DNA of 64,000 nucleotides, from NCBI RefSeq assembly GCF_026914265.1, contig NC_069133.1, forward strand, positions 33,447,317 to 33,511,316, in the 5' to 3' direction. How positions within the stretch are numbered: the first letter of the stretch is position 1; the number at the start of each line of letters is the position of its first letter. Position numbers and translations under genes: made by a program. Shown here in pieces: positions 21,101 to 33,160 of this stretch. The notes beneath the pieces were generated by a model, which saw only the letters and a program-made list of their open reading frames with translations, was not told where the DNA came from and ran no database searches. Origin of the DNA: Mya arenaria. Lineage: Eukaryota > Mollusca > Bivalvia > Myida > Myidae.

Positions 21101-24100
21101 GAGCTAGGTGGTGGATTGTGATGGTCATGATGGTTATAAGCACAGTGATTGTGGTGGTCATGATGGTGATAAGCACGGCGATGGTGGTTGTGACGGCCAA
21201 TCTGGTGATAAGCACAGTGGTGGTGGTGGTGGTTATGTTGGTGATGAGCAAGATGATAGTGGTGATTGTCATGATGGTTATGAGCATGGTGATGGTGATG
21301 TTGGTGATGAGCGCAGTGGTGGTGGTGATTGTCAGGATGGTTATGAGCACGTAGGTGGTAGTGATGGTAATGATGGTGATAAGAACAGTGGTGGATGGTG
21401 GTGGTGATGATGGTGATAATCACGGTGATGGTGGTGGTGGTTGTCATGATGGTGATGAGCAAGACGGTAGTGGTGATTGTCATGATGGTTATGAGCACTG
21501 TGATGGTGGTGATGGTCATGATGGTGATAAGCATGGTGATTGTGATTGTCATGATGGTGATGATGGTGATAAGCATGGTGGTGGTGGTGGTCATGATGGT
21601 GATAAGCATAGTGGTGGTTGTGGTCATGATGGTGATGAGCAATATGGTAGTGATGATTGTCATGATGGTGATGAGCACTGTGGTGGTGGTGGTGGTGTTG
21701 GTCATGATGGTTTTGAGTGCGGTGGTGATGGTGCTGGTCATGATGGTGATAAGCATGGTGGTGATGGTGGGTATGATGGTGATGACCAAGATGGTAGTGG
21801 TGATTGTCATGATGGTTATGAGCACGATGGTTGGTGGTTATGGTTATGATGGTGATAAGCACGGTGGTGGTTGTGGTGGTCATGCTGGTGATGAGCAAGA
21901 TAGTAGTGGTTATTGTCATGATGGTTATGAGCACGGTGATGGTGATGATGGTGATAAACACGGTAATGGTGGTGATGGTGATAAGAACGGTGGTTGATGG
22001 TGGTGGTGATGATGGTGATGATCACGGTGATGGTGTTGATGGTGATAAGCATGGTGATAGTGGTGGTCATAATGGTGATGAGCAAGATTGTAGTGTTGAT
22101 TGTCATGATGGTTATGAGCACAGTGATGGTGATGATGGTGATAAGCACAGTAATGGTGATGATGGTGATAAGGACAGTGGTGGATGCTGGTTATGATGAT
22201 AGTGATAAGCACGGTGGTGGTGGTGGTGGTGGTTGTGATGGTCATGAGCAAGATGGTAGTGGTGATTGTCATAATGGTTATGATCATGGTGATGGTGGTT
22301 ATGGTCATGATGGTGATGAGCTAGGTGGTGGATTGTGGTGGTCATGATGGTTATTAGCACAGTGATTGTGGTGGTCATGATGGTGATAAGCACGGTGATG
22401 GTGGTTGTGATGGCCATGATGGTAATAAGCACAGCGGTGGTGTTGGTGGTCATGTTGGTGATGAGCACAGTGGTGGTGGAGATGGTCATGATGGTGATGA
22501 GCACGGTGGTGTTGGTGATGGTCATGATGGTGATAAGCATGGTGATGGTGATGGTGAGCACGGTGGTGATGGTGGTGGTCGTGATGATATATGGTGATGG
22601 TCATGATGATGATGAGATCGGTGGTGATGATGGTCATGACAGTGATAAGCACAGTGGTGGTGGTGGTGGTGGTGGTCAGGATGGAGATATGCACAGTGGT
22701 GATGTTGGTGATGGTCATGTTGGTGATAAGCACGTTGTTGATTGTGATGGTCATGCTGGGGATTAGCACAGTGGAGTTGGTGGTCATGATGGTTGTGAGC
22801 ACGGTGGTTGTGGTATTGGTCATGATGGTGATGAGCACAGTGATGGTGGTGGTGGTGATGGTCATGCTGGTGTTAAGCACGGTGGTGGATGGTGATGCTT
22901 ATGATGGTGATGAGCACAGTGGTGGTGGTGGTGGTGGTGGTGATGGTCATGCTGGTGTTAAGCACGGTGGTGGATGGTGATGGTTATTATGGTGATGAGC
23001 ATGGTGGTAGTGGTGGTGGTGGTGATGGTCATGATGGAGATAAGCATGGTGGTGGTCATGATTGTGATGAGCACGGTGGTGGTGGTGGTGTTGGTGGAGG
23101 CGGTGGTGGTGGTGGCTTATGGTGATAATGGCGATGAGCACAGTGGTGGTTGTGGTCATGATGGTGATGAGCATGGTGGTGGCGTTGGGAATGAAAGTGA
23201 TAAGCACTTTGGTGGATGGTGATGGTCATGATGGCGATGAGCTAGATGGTGGATGGTGATGGTTTGAAGGTGATGAGCAAGGTAGTGGATAATTATGATG
23301 GTGATGAGCAAGATGGTGCATAGTGATGGTTTGATGGTGATAAGCATGGTGGTGATGAGCATGGTGATGGTGGTAGTGGTTGTGGTCAAGATGGTGATGA
23401 GCAAGGTGATGGTCATTATGGTGGTGAGCACGGTGGTGGTTGTGGTCATGATGGTGATTAGCTTGGTGGTGGTGTTGGTACCAAAAGTTATAAGCATTTT
23501 GGTGGATGGTGATGGTGATGATGGTGATAAGCAAGGTGGTGGTGGTGGTGTTCATGATGGTGGTGAGCACAGTGATGTTGGTGGCCATGATGGTGATGAG
23601 CACAGTGGTGATGGTGGTGGTCATGATGGTGATAAAGCACGGTGATGGATGGTGGTGGTCATGATGATGATGATCATGACGGTGATAAGCACGGTGTTTG
23701 TGGTGGTGGTCAGGTTGGTGATATGCACAGTGGTGATGGTGGTGATGGTCATGTTGGTTGTGAGCACGGTGGTTGTGGTATTGTACGTGATGGTGATGAG
23801 CTAGGTGATGGTAGTGGTGGTGGTGGTGATGGTCATGATGGTGTTAAGCACGGTGGTGGATGGTGATGGTTATGATGGTGATGAGCACAGTGGTGGTGGT
23901 GGATGGTGATGGGCATGATGGGTTAAGAATTGTTGTGGATGGTGATGGTTATTATGGTGATGAGCACGGTGGTAGTGGTGATGGTCATGATGGAGATAAG
24001 CACGGTTGTGGTGATGGTGATGGCCATGATGGTGATAAGAAGGGTGCAGGTGGTTATGATGGTGATGAACTAGGAGGTTGATGGTGATGAGCAAGGTAGT

Positions 24101-24140
24101 GTTTAATCATGATTATGATGGTGATGAGCAAGATGGTGCA
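18181..24140. repeat. Array block B: mixed ~30-bp units with 1.2-1.3 kb higher-order repeat
   Basis: Units of the type GGGGHDGDEH (30 bases) mix with others such as DGSGDCHDGYEH. Long segments recur: GAGCTAGGTGGTGGATTGTG occurs at 19825, 21101 and 22318; GATGGTGTAGGTGGTCATG at 19591 and 20870; GAGCACGTAGGTGGTAGTG at 20169 and 21345. Spacings are 1,276, 1,217, 1,279 and 1,176 bases, so a compound unit of about 1.2-1.3 kb was duplicated and later changed by indels. Confidence 0.85.
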
Positions 24141-27100
24141 TAGTGATGGTGATAAGCATGGTGGTGGTCATGATGGTGATGAGCACGTTGGTGGTGTTGG
24201 TGGTGTTGGTGGCGGTGGTGGTGGTGGTCATGATGGTGATGAGCACGGTGGTTGTGGTATTGGTCATGACGGTGAGGAGCACGGTGGTGGTGGTGGTCAT
24301 GATGGTGATAAGTTCGGTGGTGGTGGTGGTGGTGCTCATGATCGTGATAAGTACGATGGTGGTTGTGCTTATGATGGTAATAAAAACGATAGTGGTTGTG
24401 CTCATGATGCTGATAAGTTTGATGTTGGTTGTGCTCATGATGGTGATAAGTTCGTTCGAGATGATGGTCATGATTGTGATAAGTACGTTGGTAGTGGAGG
24501 TCATGATGGTGATAAGTTCGGTCGTGGTGGTGGTTATGATGGTGACAAGCACGGTGCTGGTGGTGATCATGATGGTGATAAGTACGGTGGTGGTGTAGAT
24601 CATGATGTTGATAAGTACGATGATGGTGGTGGTGGTGCTCATGATCGTGATAAGTACGTTTGTGGTTGTGCTGATATTGGTGATAAGTACGTTCCAGTTT
24701 GTGATGATGGTGGTGCTTATGATGGAGATAAGTACGACGGTGGTTGTGCTCATGATGGTGATAAGTACGATGGTGGTAGTGGTCATGAAATTGATAAATA
24801 CTGTGGTGTTGGTGGTGGTGATAAGCACGGTGATAGTGATGGTGGTTGTGGTCATGATGGTGGTAAGCACGGTGGTTGTTGTGCTTATGATGATGATAAG
24901 TACAGTGGCGGTGGTGGTGGTGGTAATGGTGGTGGTGGTCTTGATGGTGATAAGTACGACGGTGGTTGTGCTCATGATGGTGGTAAGTACAAAGGTGGTG
25001 GTGATCAGGAAATTGATAAATACGGTGGTGGTGGTGATGGTGGTGGTGATGGTGATAACCACGGTGGTAGTGATGGTGGTTATGGTCATGATGGTGGTAA
25101 GTAGGATGGTGGTAGTGATTATAATGGTGATTTGTACGATGGTGGTTGTGCTCATGATGGTGATAAGCACGATGGTGGTTGTGCTCGTGATGGTGATAAG
25201 TACAGTGGCGGTGGTGGTGGTGGTGGTGGTGGTCTTGATGTTGATGAACACGGTGGTGGTGGTGGTACTCATGTTGGTGATAAGTACGGTAGTTGTGGTG
25301 GTCATGATGGTGATAAATACGATGGCGTTGGTGGTCATGATCGTGATAATTACGATAGTGGTTGTGCTTATGATGGTGATACATAAGATGGTGGTTGTGC
25401 TCATGATGGTGATAAGTACGATGGGGATGGTGGTCATGATCGTGATAATTACGATAGTGGTTGTGCTTATGATGGTGATACGTAAGATGGTGGTTGTGCT
25501 CATGATGGTGATAAGTACGATGGTGATGGTGGTCATGATTGTGATAAGTACGGTTGTTGTGGTGGTCATAATGGTGACAAGCACGGTGGTGGTCGTAGTA
25601 TTGATGGTGACAAACACGGTGGTGGTTGTGGTAGTTATGATGGCGATAAGTACGGTTGTAGTGGTTATGATGGTGATAAATAGAATGGTGGTGGTGGTCA
25701 TGAAGGTGATAAGCACGGTGGTGGTGATGTTCATGATGGTTATGAGTACGGTGGTGGTGGTGGTGGTGGTGGTGGTGGTGGTGCTCATGATCATGATAAG
25801 TACGACGGTGGTTGTGCTCATGATGCTGATAAGTACGATGGAGTTTGTGGTCATGAAATTGATAAGTACGGTGGTGATGGTGGTGGAGATGGTAGTGGTG
25901 GTGATGGTGGTGGTGTTGATGGTGATAAGCACGGTGGTGGTTGAGGTCATGATGGCGGTTGATCATGATGGTGATAAGTACAATGGTGGTGGGGTGGTGG
26001 TGGTGGTGATTATGGTAATGTTGGTCTTGATGGTGATAAGTACGGTGGTGGTGATTGTTATGTTGGTAGTCAGCATGGTGGTGGTTGTGGTGCTGGTGGT
26101 CATGATGGTGAAAAGCACTGTGGTGGTGGTTATGCTCATGTTGGTGATAAGTACGGTAGTGATGGTGATCGTGATAGTGGTGGTGATCGTGATGGTGATG
26201 AGTACATTGGTGGTTGTGATTATGTTGGTGATAAGTACGGTGGTGGTAGTGATCATGATGGTGATAAGTACGGTGGTGTTGGTGATTTTGATGGTGATAA
26301 ATACGATGGTGGCTGTGCTCATGATGGTGATTAGTAAGATGTTAGTTGTGCTCATGATGGTGATAAGTACGGTGATGGTGGTTGTGCTCATGATGATTAT
26401 AAGTAAGATGGTGGTTGTGCTCATGATGGTGATAGTACAATTGTGGTTGTGCTCATGGTGGTGATAAGCACTGTGTTGGTGGTGGTGGTGCTCATGATCG
26501 TGATAAGTACGATCGTGGTATTGCTCATGATGGTGATAAATACGGTCGTGATGGTGGTGCTAATGATGGTGATAAGTACGACAGTGGTTGTGCTCATGAT
26601 GGTGATTAGTACGATGGTGGTGGTGCTCATGATGGTTATAAGTAAGATGGTGGTTGTGCTCATGATGGTGATAAGTACGATGATGGTTGTGCTCATGATG
26701 GCGATAAGTACGATGGTGGTTGTGCTCATGGGGTTGATAAGTACGATGGTGGTTGTGCTCATGATGGTGATTAACACGATGGTGGTTGTGCTCATGATGG
26801 TGATAAGTATGATGGTGGTTGTGCTTACGATGGTGATAAGTACGATGATGGTTGTGCTCATGATAGTGATAAGTACGATGGTGGTTGTGCTCATGATGGT
26901 GATAAGTTCGATGATGGTTGTGCTCATGATGGCGATTTGTACGATGGTGGTTGTGCTCATGATAGTGATAAGTACGATGGTGGTTGTGCTCATGATGGTG
27001 ATTAATACGATGGTGGTTGTGCTCATGATGGTGATAAGTATGATGGTGGTTGTGCTTACGATGGTGATAAGTACGATGATGGTTGTGCTCATGATAATGA

Positions 27101-30100
27101 TAAGTACGATGGTGGTTGTGCTCATGATGGTGATAAGTACGATGTTGGTTGTGCTCATGATGGTGATTAATACGATGATGGTTGTGCTTTTGATGATGAT
27201 AAGTACGATGGTGGTTGTGCTCATGATGGTGATAAGTACGATAATGTTTGTGCTCGTGATAGTGATAAGTACGGTGGTGGTTGTGCTCATGTTGGTGATA
27301 AGTACAGTGGTGGTGGTGCATTCTGATGTTATGATGGTGATAAGGATGGTGGTGGTCATGATGGTGATGAGCAAGTTGATGGTGGAGGCGGTGGTGGTGG
27401 TGGTCATGATGGTGGTGAGCACGGTGTTCGTTTTATTGGTCATGATGGTGATGAGCACGGTGGTGGTGGTGGTGCTCATGTTAGGGATAAGTACGGTGGT
27501 GGTGGTGATCATGATGGTGATAAGTACGATGGTGGTTTTGCTCATGATGGTGATAAGTACGATGGTGGTTGTGCTCATGATGGTGATAAGTACGATGTTG
27601 GTTGTGCTCATGATGGTAATAAGTACGGTGGTGGTGGTGGTCATGTTGGGGATAAGTAGAATGGTGGTGGTGGTCATGGTGGTGATAAGTACGGTAGTGG
27701 TGGTGGTCATGATGGTGATCAGCACGGTGGTGGTGGTGGTCATGATGGTGATATGTAGAGTGGTGGTGGTGGTGTTCATGATCGTGATAAGTACGATGGT
27801 GGTTGTGCTCATGTGTCGGTCGAGGTGTTGATGATGGTGGTGCTCATGATGGTGATAAGTTCGACGGTGTTAGTGGTGGTCATGATGGTGATAAGGTAAC
27901 GATGGTGGTGGTGCTCATGATGTGGATAAGTAAGATGTTGGTTGTGCTCATGATGGTGATAAGTAAGATGGTGGTTGTGCTCATGATGGTGATAAGTACG
28001 ATGGTGGTTGTGCTCATGATGGTGATAAGTACGATGGTGGTTGTGCTCATGATGGTGATAAGTACGATGGTGGTTTTGCTCATGATGGTGATAACGACGA
28101 TGGTTGTTGTGCTGATGATGGTGATAAACACAGTGATTGTGGTGATGTTGGTGGTGATTGTGGTGGTGGTGGTGATGGTGGTGTTGGTGTTGGTGGTGTG
28201 ATAGTGGTGGTCGTGGTAAGCAGGGTAGTGGTAATGGTAGTTTTGGTCATGATGGTGATAAGTACGATAGTGGTGGTGATCATGATGGTGATAAGTATGA
28301 TGGTGGTTGTGCTCATGATGGTGATAAGTAAGATGGTGGTGGTGGTCATGATTGAGATAAGCACGGTTGTGGTGGTGGTGATGGCCGTGTTGTGGTTGAG
28401 AAGGGTACTGGTAGTCATGATGGTGATGAGCTAGGTGGTGGCTGGTGATGGTATGGCGGTGATGAGTAAGGTAATTGATAGTGGTGATTATGATGGTGAT
28501 GAGCAAGTCGGTGCATATTGATGGTGTGATGGTGATAAGCACGGTTGTGGTGGTAGTGATGGTCATAATGGTGATGAGAAGAGTGCAGGTGGTCATGATG
28601 GTGATGAACTAGGAGGTGGATGGTGATGGTATGATGGTGATGAGCAAGCTGGTGTATTGTCATGATTATGATGGTGATGTGAATAGTGATGGTATGATGT
28701 TGATAAGCATGGTGGTGGATGGTGGTGGTCATGATGATGATGAGCACTGTGGTGGTGTTTATGTTGGTGGTGGTGGTGGTGGTGGTGGTGGTGTATGGTT
28801 ATGATGGTGATAAGCACTGTGGTGGTTGTGGTCATGATTGTGATGAGCACAAATGTGGTGATGGTCATAATGGTGATGAGCACAGTGGTGGTATTGGTAA
28901 TGAAAATGATAAGTACTTTGATGGATGGTGATGGTCATGATGGTGATGAGCACGGTGGTGGTGGTGGTGGTGATGATGGTCATGATCGTGATAAGCACGG
29001 TGGTTGTGGTGGTGATGGTCATGTTGGGAGTGAGAATGGTGCAGGTGGTCATGATGGTAATGAGCTAGGTGGTTGATGGTGATGGTATGATGGAGATGAG
29101 CAAGTTAGTGGATAATCATAATTATGATTGTGATGAGGAAGATGTTGCGTAGTGATGTTTTGATGGTGATAAGCATGGTGGTGGTGATGAGCACGTTGGT
29201 GGAGGTGGTGGTCATGATGGTTGTAAGCACGGTGGTTGTGATATTGGCCATGAAGGTGATGAGCACGGTGTTGGTGGTGGTGCTCATGTTGGGGATAAGT
29301 ACGGTTGTGGTGGTGATCATGATGGTGATAAGTATGATGGTGGTTGTGCTCATGGTGGTGATTATTACGATGATGGTTGTGCTCATGATGGTGATCATTA
29401 CAATGGTGGTTGTGCTCATGATGCAGTCGTGGTGGTCATGATGGTGGTGCTCATGATGGTGATAAGTTCGACGGTGGTTGTGCTCATGATGGTGATAAGT
29501 ATGATTGTGTTGGTAGGGGTAATGATGATGACAAGTACGGTGGTGTTATTGGTGGTCATGATTGTGATAAGTACAATGGTGGTTGTGCTCATGATGCAGT
29601 CGTGGTGGTCATGATGGTGGTGCTCATGATGGTGATCAGTACGAAGGTGGTTGTGCTCATGATGGTGATAAGTACGATTGTGGTGGTAGTGCTAATGATG
29701 GTGATAAGTACGGTGGTGTTAGTGGTGGTCATGATGATGATAAGTACGATGTTGGTGGTGCTCATGATGTTGATAGTACGATTGTGGTGGTTGTGCTAAT
29801 GAAGGTGATAAGTACGGTGGTGTTAGTGGTGGTCATTATGGTGATAAGTACGATGGTGTTAGTGGTGGTCATGATGGTGATAAGTACGGTGTTGTTAGTG
29901 GTGGTCGTGATGGTGATAAGTACGGTGGTGTAAGTGGTGGTCATGATGGTGATAAGTACGATGTTGGTGGTGCTCATGATGTTGATAAGTACGATTGTGG
30001 AGGTTGTGCTAATGATGGTGATAAGTGCGGTGGTGTTAGAGGTGGTCATGATGGTGATAAGTACGGTGGTGTTAGTGGTGGTCGTGATGGTGATAAGTAC

Positions 30101-31540
30101 GGTGGTCATGATGGTGATAAATACGGTGGTGTTAGTGTTGGTCATGATTGGGATAAGTACGGTGGTGTTAGTGGTGCGCATGATGTTGATAAGTAAGATG
30201 TTGGTTGTGCTCATGATGGTGATAAGTACGGTGGTTGTTGTGCTCATGATGGTGAGAAGTACGATGGTGGCTGTGCTCATGACGTTGATAAGTAAGATGT
30301 TGGTTGTGCTCATGATGGTGATAAGAACGGTGGTTGTTGTGCTCATGATGGTGATAAGTACGATGGTGGCTGCGCTCATGATGGTGATAAGTACGATGGT
30401 GGCTGTGCTCATGATGGTGATAAGTACGGTGGTTGATGTGCTCATGATGGTGATAAATACGATGGTGGCTGTGCTCATGATGGTGATAAGTAAGATGTTG
30501 GTTGTGCTCATGATGGTGATAAGTACGGTGGTTGTTGTGCTCATGATGTTGATAAGTAAGATGTTGGTTGTGCTCATGATGGTGATAAGTACGATGGTGG
30601 CTGTGCTCATGACGTTGATAAGTAAGATGTTGGTTGTGCTCATGATGGTGATAAGTACGGTGGTTGTTGTGCTCATGATGGTGATAAGTACGATGGTGGC
30701 TGTGCTCATGACGTTGATAAGTAAGATGTTGGTTGTGCTCATGATGGTGATAAGTACGGTGATTGTTGTGCTCATGATGGTGATAAGTACGGTGGTTGTT
30801 GTGCGCATGATGGTGATAAGTACGATGGTTGTTGTGCTCATGATGGTGATTGTGGTGGTGGTGGTGTTGATGATGGTGATGGTGATTGTGATGGTGGTCA
30901 TCGCGGTGATGGTGGTGGTGGTGTGATGGTGGTGGTGGTTGTGGTAGTAGTGGTGGTGGTGATTGTGGTTGTGGTCATGATGGTGATAAGTACGATGATG
31001 GTTGTGCTCATGATTGTGATAAGTACGATGGTGGTTGTGCTCATGATTGTGATAAGTACGATGGTGGTTGTGCTTATGATGGTGATAAGTAAGATGGTGG
31101 TTGTGCTCATGATTGTGATAAGTACGATGGTGGTTGTGCTCATGATGGTGATAAGTACGATGGTGGTTGTGCTTATGATGGTGATAAGTACTATGGTGGT
31201 TGTGCTCATGATGGTGATATGTACGATGTTGTTTGTGCTCATGATGGTGATAAGCACGATTATTGTGGTGGTGGTGGTGGTGATGATGATTGTGGTGGTG
31301 TTGATGGTGGTGGTTGTGGTGGTGAGATAGTGATGGTGGTGGTGGTAAGCAGGGTGGTGGTGATAAATACGATGGTGGTGGTGGTCATGATGGTGATAAG
31401 TACGATGGTGGTTGTGCTCATGATAGTGATAAGCACGGTGGTGGTTGTGCTCATGATGGTGATAAGTACGATGGTGGTTGTGCTCATGATAGTGATAAGC
31501 ACGGTGGTGGTTGTGCTCATGATGGTGATAAGTACGGTGA
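24141..31540. repeat. Array block C: 33-bp units
   Basis: The common unit translates as DGGCAHDGDKY (11 codons). Variants change the last codon to a stop (GATAAGTAAG) or to GATTAA. These variant units recur at multiples of 33: GATTA(A/G) at 26604, 26769, 27000 and 27165; the AAGTAAGATGTTGG type at 30194, 30293, 30491, 30557, 30623 and 30722. This shows tandem duplication of unit groups. Confidence 0.9.
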
Positions 31541-31845
31541 AAAATTAATTAATAGACAAAGTGAGTATGTGGCCAAACAATTGCTTCATTACCAAATGCT
31601 GCATGTTTGACGTTATGCCCATACAATTCCAGTGTGGCCCCGTAGAAAGGTTCCGAGAGGCCCAGTACTACTCCTCGCTAGGATTTCTACAGTAGATAAC
31701 CCGCCTGGGAGGGCTCTTAAGGGTGCTGGCAGAGTAATGGTGTGTAACTTCTCCTTTGTCAAGTGTTTAACCTGACCTAAGCCAGTCACAAGTCTGGTTG
31801 AAAAACAGGGAGTGACCACTTAATGGCAAAAACACCTCTTTATAA
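31541..31845. other. Unique-looking sequence right of the array
   Basis: The array ends abruptly at 31540 in AT-rich sequence. 31610-31830 is less AT-rich and open for 68 codons on the minus strand, but I see no family, splice pattern or signal in it. Confidence 0.4.
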
Positions 31846-33160
31846 AACAAGAGCTGACAGCTCGCTCGACAACCCCGCTTTTACTTAGAAGTGAATACAA
31901 ATACGATGTTATTTGTACCTGTCAAAAGCAATAAAAAAATCATGATGTGACCGGGTTTTTAATGATTGCTAGTAGAGATTCAGTTTCAACTGCTTTCTTC
32001 TATTTTTTGTAACAGTGACCTTGAACCTAAAGGGCCCAAACACAAACCATGGAAGTCCTCCTTAAATTCTTCCTACATACCAAGTTTGGTCACAGTACGT
32101 CAACCATAACTAAAGTTATTCAGTACTAAACAGTTATCTTTTTTATTTACAGTGACCTTGACCGTAGGGGGCAAAAAGCCAATCCAATCTGCATAAACTT
32201 GTCCTATGTACCAAGTTTGGTCACACTATGTCAACCCTTAGTTGAGTTATTCAGTACTAACAAAATTTCTATATATAGCAAAAGTGACCTTTATCTTGTG
32301 GCCTAAAACACAATCTCAGGAAAGGTCTCTATAAACTCTTCCTATATATATTTGGTCTTAATATATAGACCCTTACTTAAGTTATTCAATACCAACCATT
32401 TTTCTATTAAAAGTAACTGACCTTGACCTTGATGCAAGGTGCCTCAAAGGCATTCCCATGAAAGGTCTTCATAAACTCTTCGTATATACCAAGTTTGGTC
32501 ACTTTTTGTCAAACCTAGCTAAAATTATTCGATACATAAGGTGACTTTGACGCTGCACTCCCACCAGCCCGCCCCGAACAATGACGCAAGTCACTCTAAT
32601 AACTTGATTTTCTTTTATGAAAACCTGGTTAAGAACATAAAAATGTGCCTGTCAAAAAAAAAAGAGATAAAAAAATCAATCAAGGGCCATAATTTAGGGT
32701 TAAAATGGAGTTATGTGAATTTATTGCAAGATGGTCGTCATTAACCGGCGAAGTATTAAGTGTTTTGTTAAAATCCTAACTTGCCCTAAATTTTTAACCG
32801 AAATTTCTAAGTCAATCAGGGGGCATTACTTGTATTAAGGATAATATGGAGTTGTGTAACCTCATTGTGTGATGGTCCTAAACAACTGTGTGAATTATTA
32901 AGTCTATTGAATGAAGGGTATAGACGTGATTAATAAATATCCCAACATGCCCTAAAACAATATCCTAAGTTCCATAGTCAATCAGGGGCAATACTTTTTA
33001 TAACGGATAATATTGAGTTATCTAACCTCATTATGTAATGGCCCTGAACAACTGTGTGAGGTATGAAGTGAATTGGATGAAGGATATTGAAGTTATAAGT
33101 GAAAATCCCAACTTGCCCTCAAACTTTAACCGGACGCCGACGCATGGGCTAGTAGTAAAG
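31846..33160. repeat. Composite dispersed repeat with two internal tandem arrays
   Basis: It starts at ACAAGAGCTGACAGCTCGCT and ends at CCGGACGCCGACGCATGG, termini that I associate with a common bivalve repeat. Inside are four diverged units of about 125-140 bp starting 'tgaccttga' (32011, 32151, 32285, 32407) and three of about 135-165 bp starting 'gggccataa / ggggcaata' (32684, 32819, 32985). There is no coding sequence. Confidence 0.6.

Larger units (their letters stand above)
17718..31540. repeat. Giant G/T-rich minisatellite array (about 13.8 kb)
   Basis: A continuous array of GGT, GAT, CAT, AAG/GAG and CAC/TAC triplets. The plus strand is almost devoid of C except one or two per unit. 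Three blocks follow one another with different unit lengths (see the block entries). Units are multiples of three bases and rarely hold stops in four of the six frames, which explains long ORFs on both strands (up to about 620 codons). No one frame stays open through the array, so protein coding is not supported. GGT runs such as 18305-18338 could form two-tier G-quadruplexes. Confidence 0.95.

Noticed and set aside
24103-26464. ORFs of 615-620 codons on both strands (Thr/Ile-rich, His-rich, Val/Met-rich)
   Set aside because: They are frames of the 33-bp unit. Four of six frames of that unit lack stops, so long ORFs are expected; the products are pure repeat and no frame is kept through the array.
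26421-27831. ORFs of about 460 codons on both strands
   Set aside because: Same cause: repeat frames overlapping each other on opposite strands, ended by variant units.
17718-31540. Asp/Gly/His-rich reading as an acidic shell-matrix or metal-binding protein
   Set aside because: Frequent stops and frame changes, and stop-bearing variants spread by conversion. Only block A keeps one frame, and that is reported as weak.
24141-31540. CRISPR-like array of 33-bp repeats
   Set aside because: Units abut directly with no unique spacers, and the DNA is eukaryotic.
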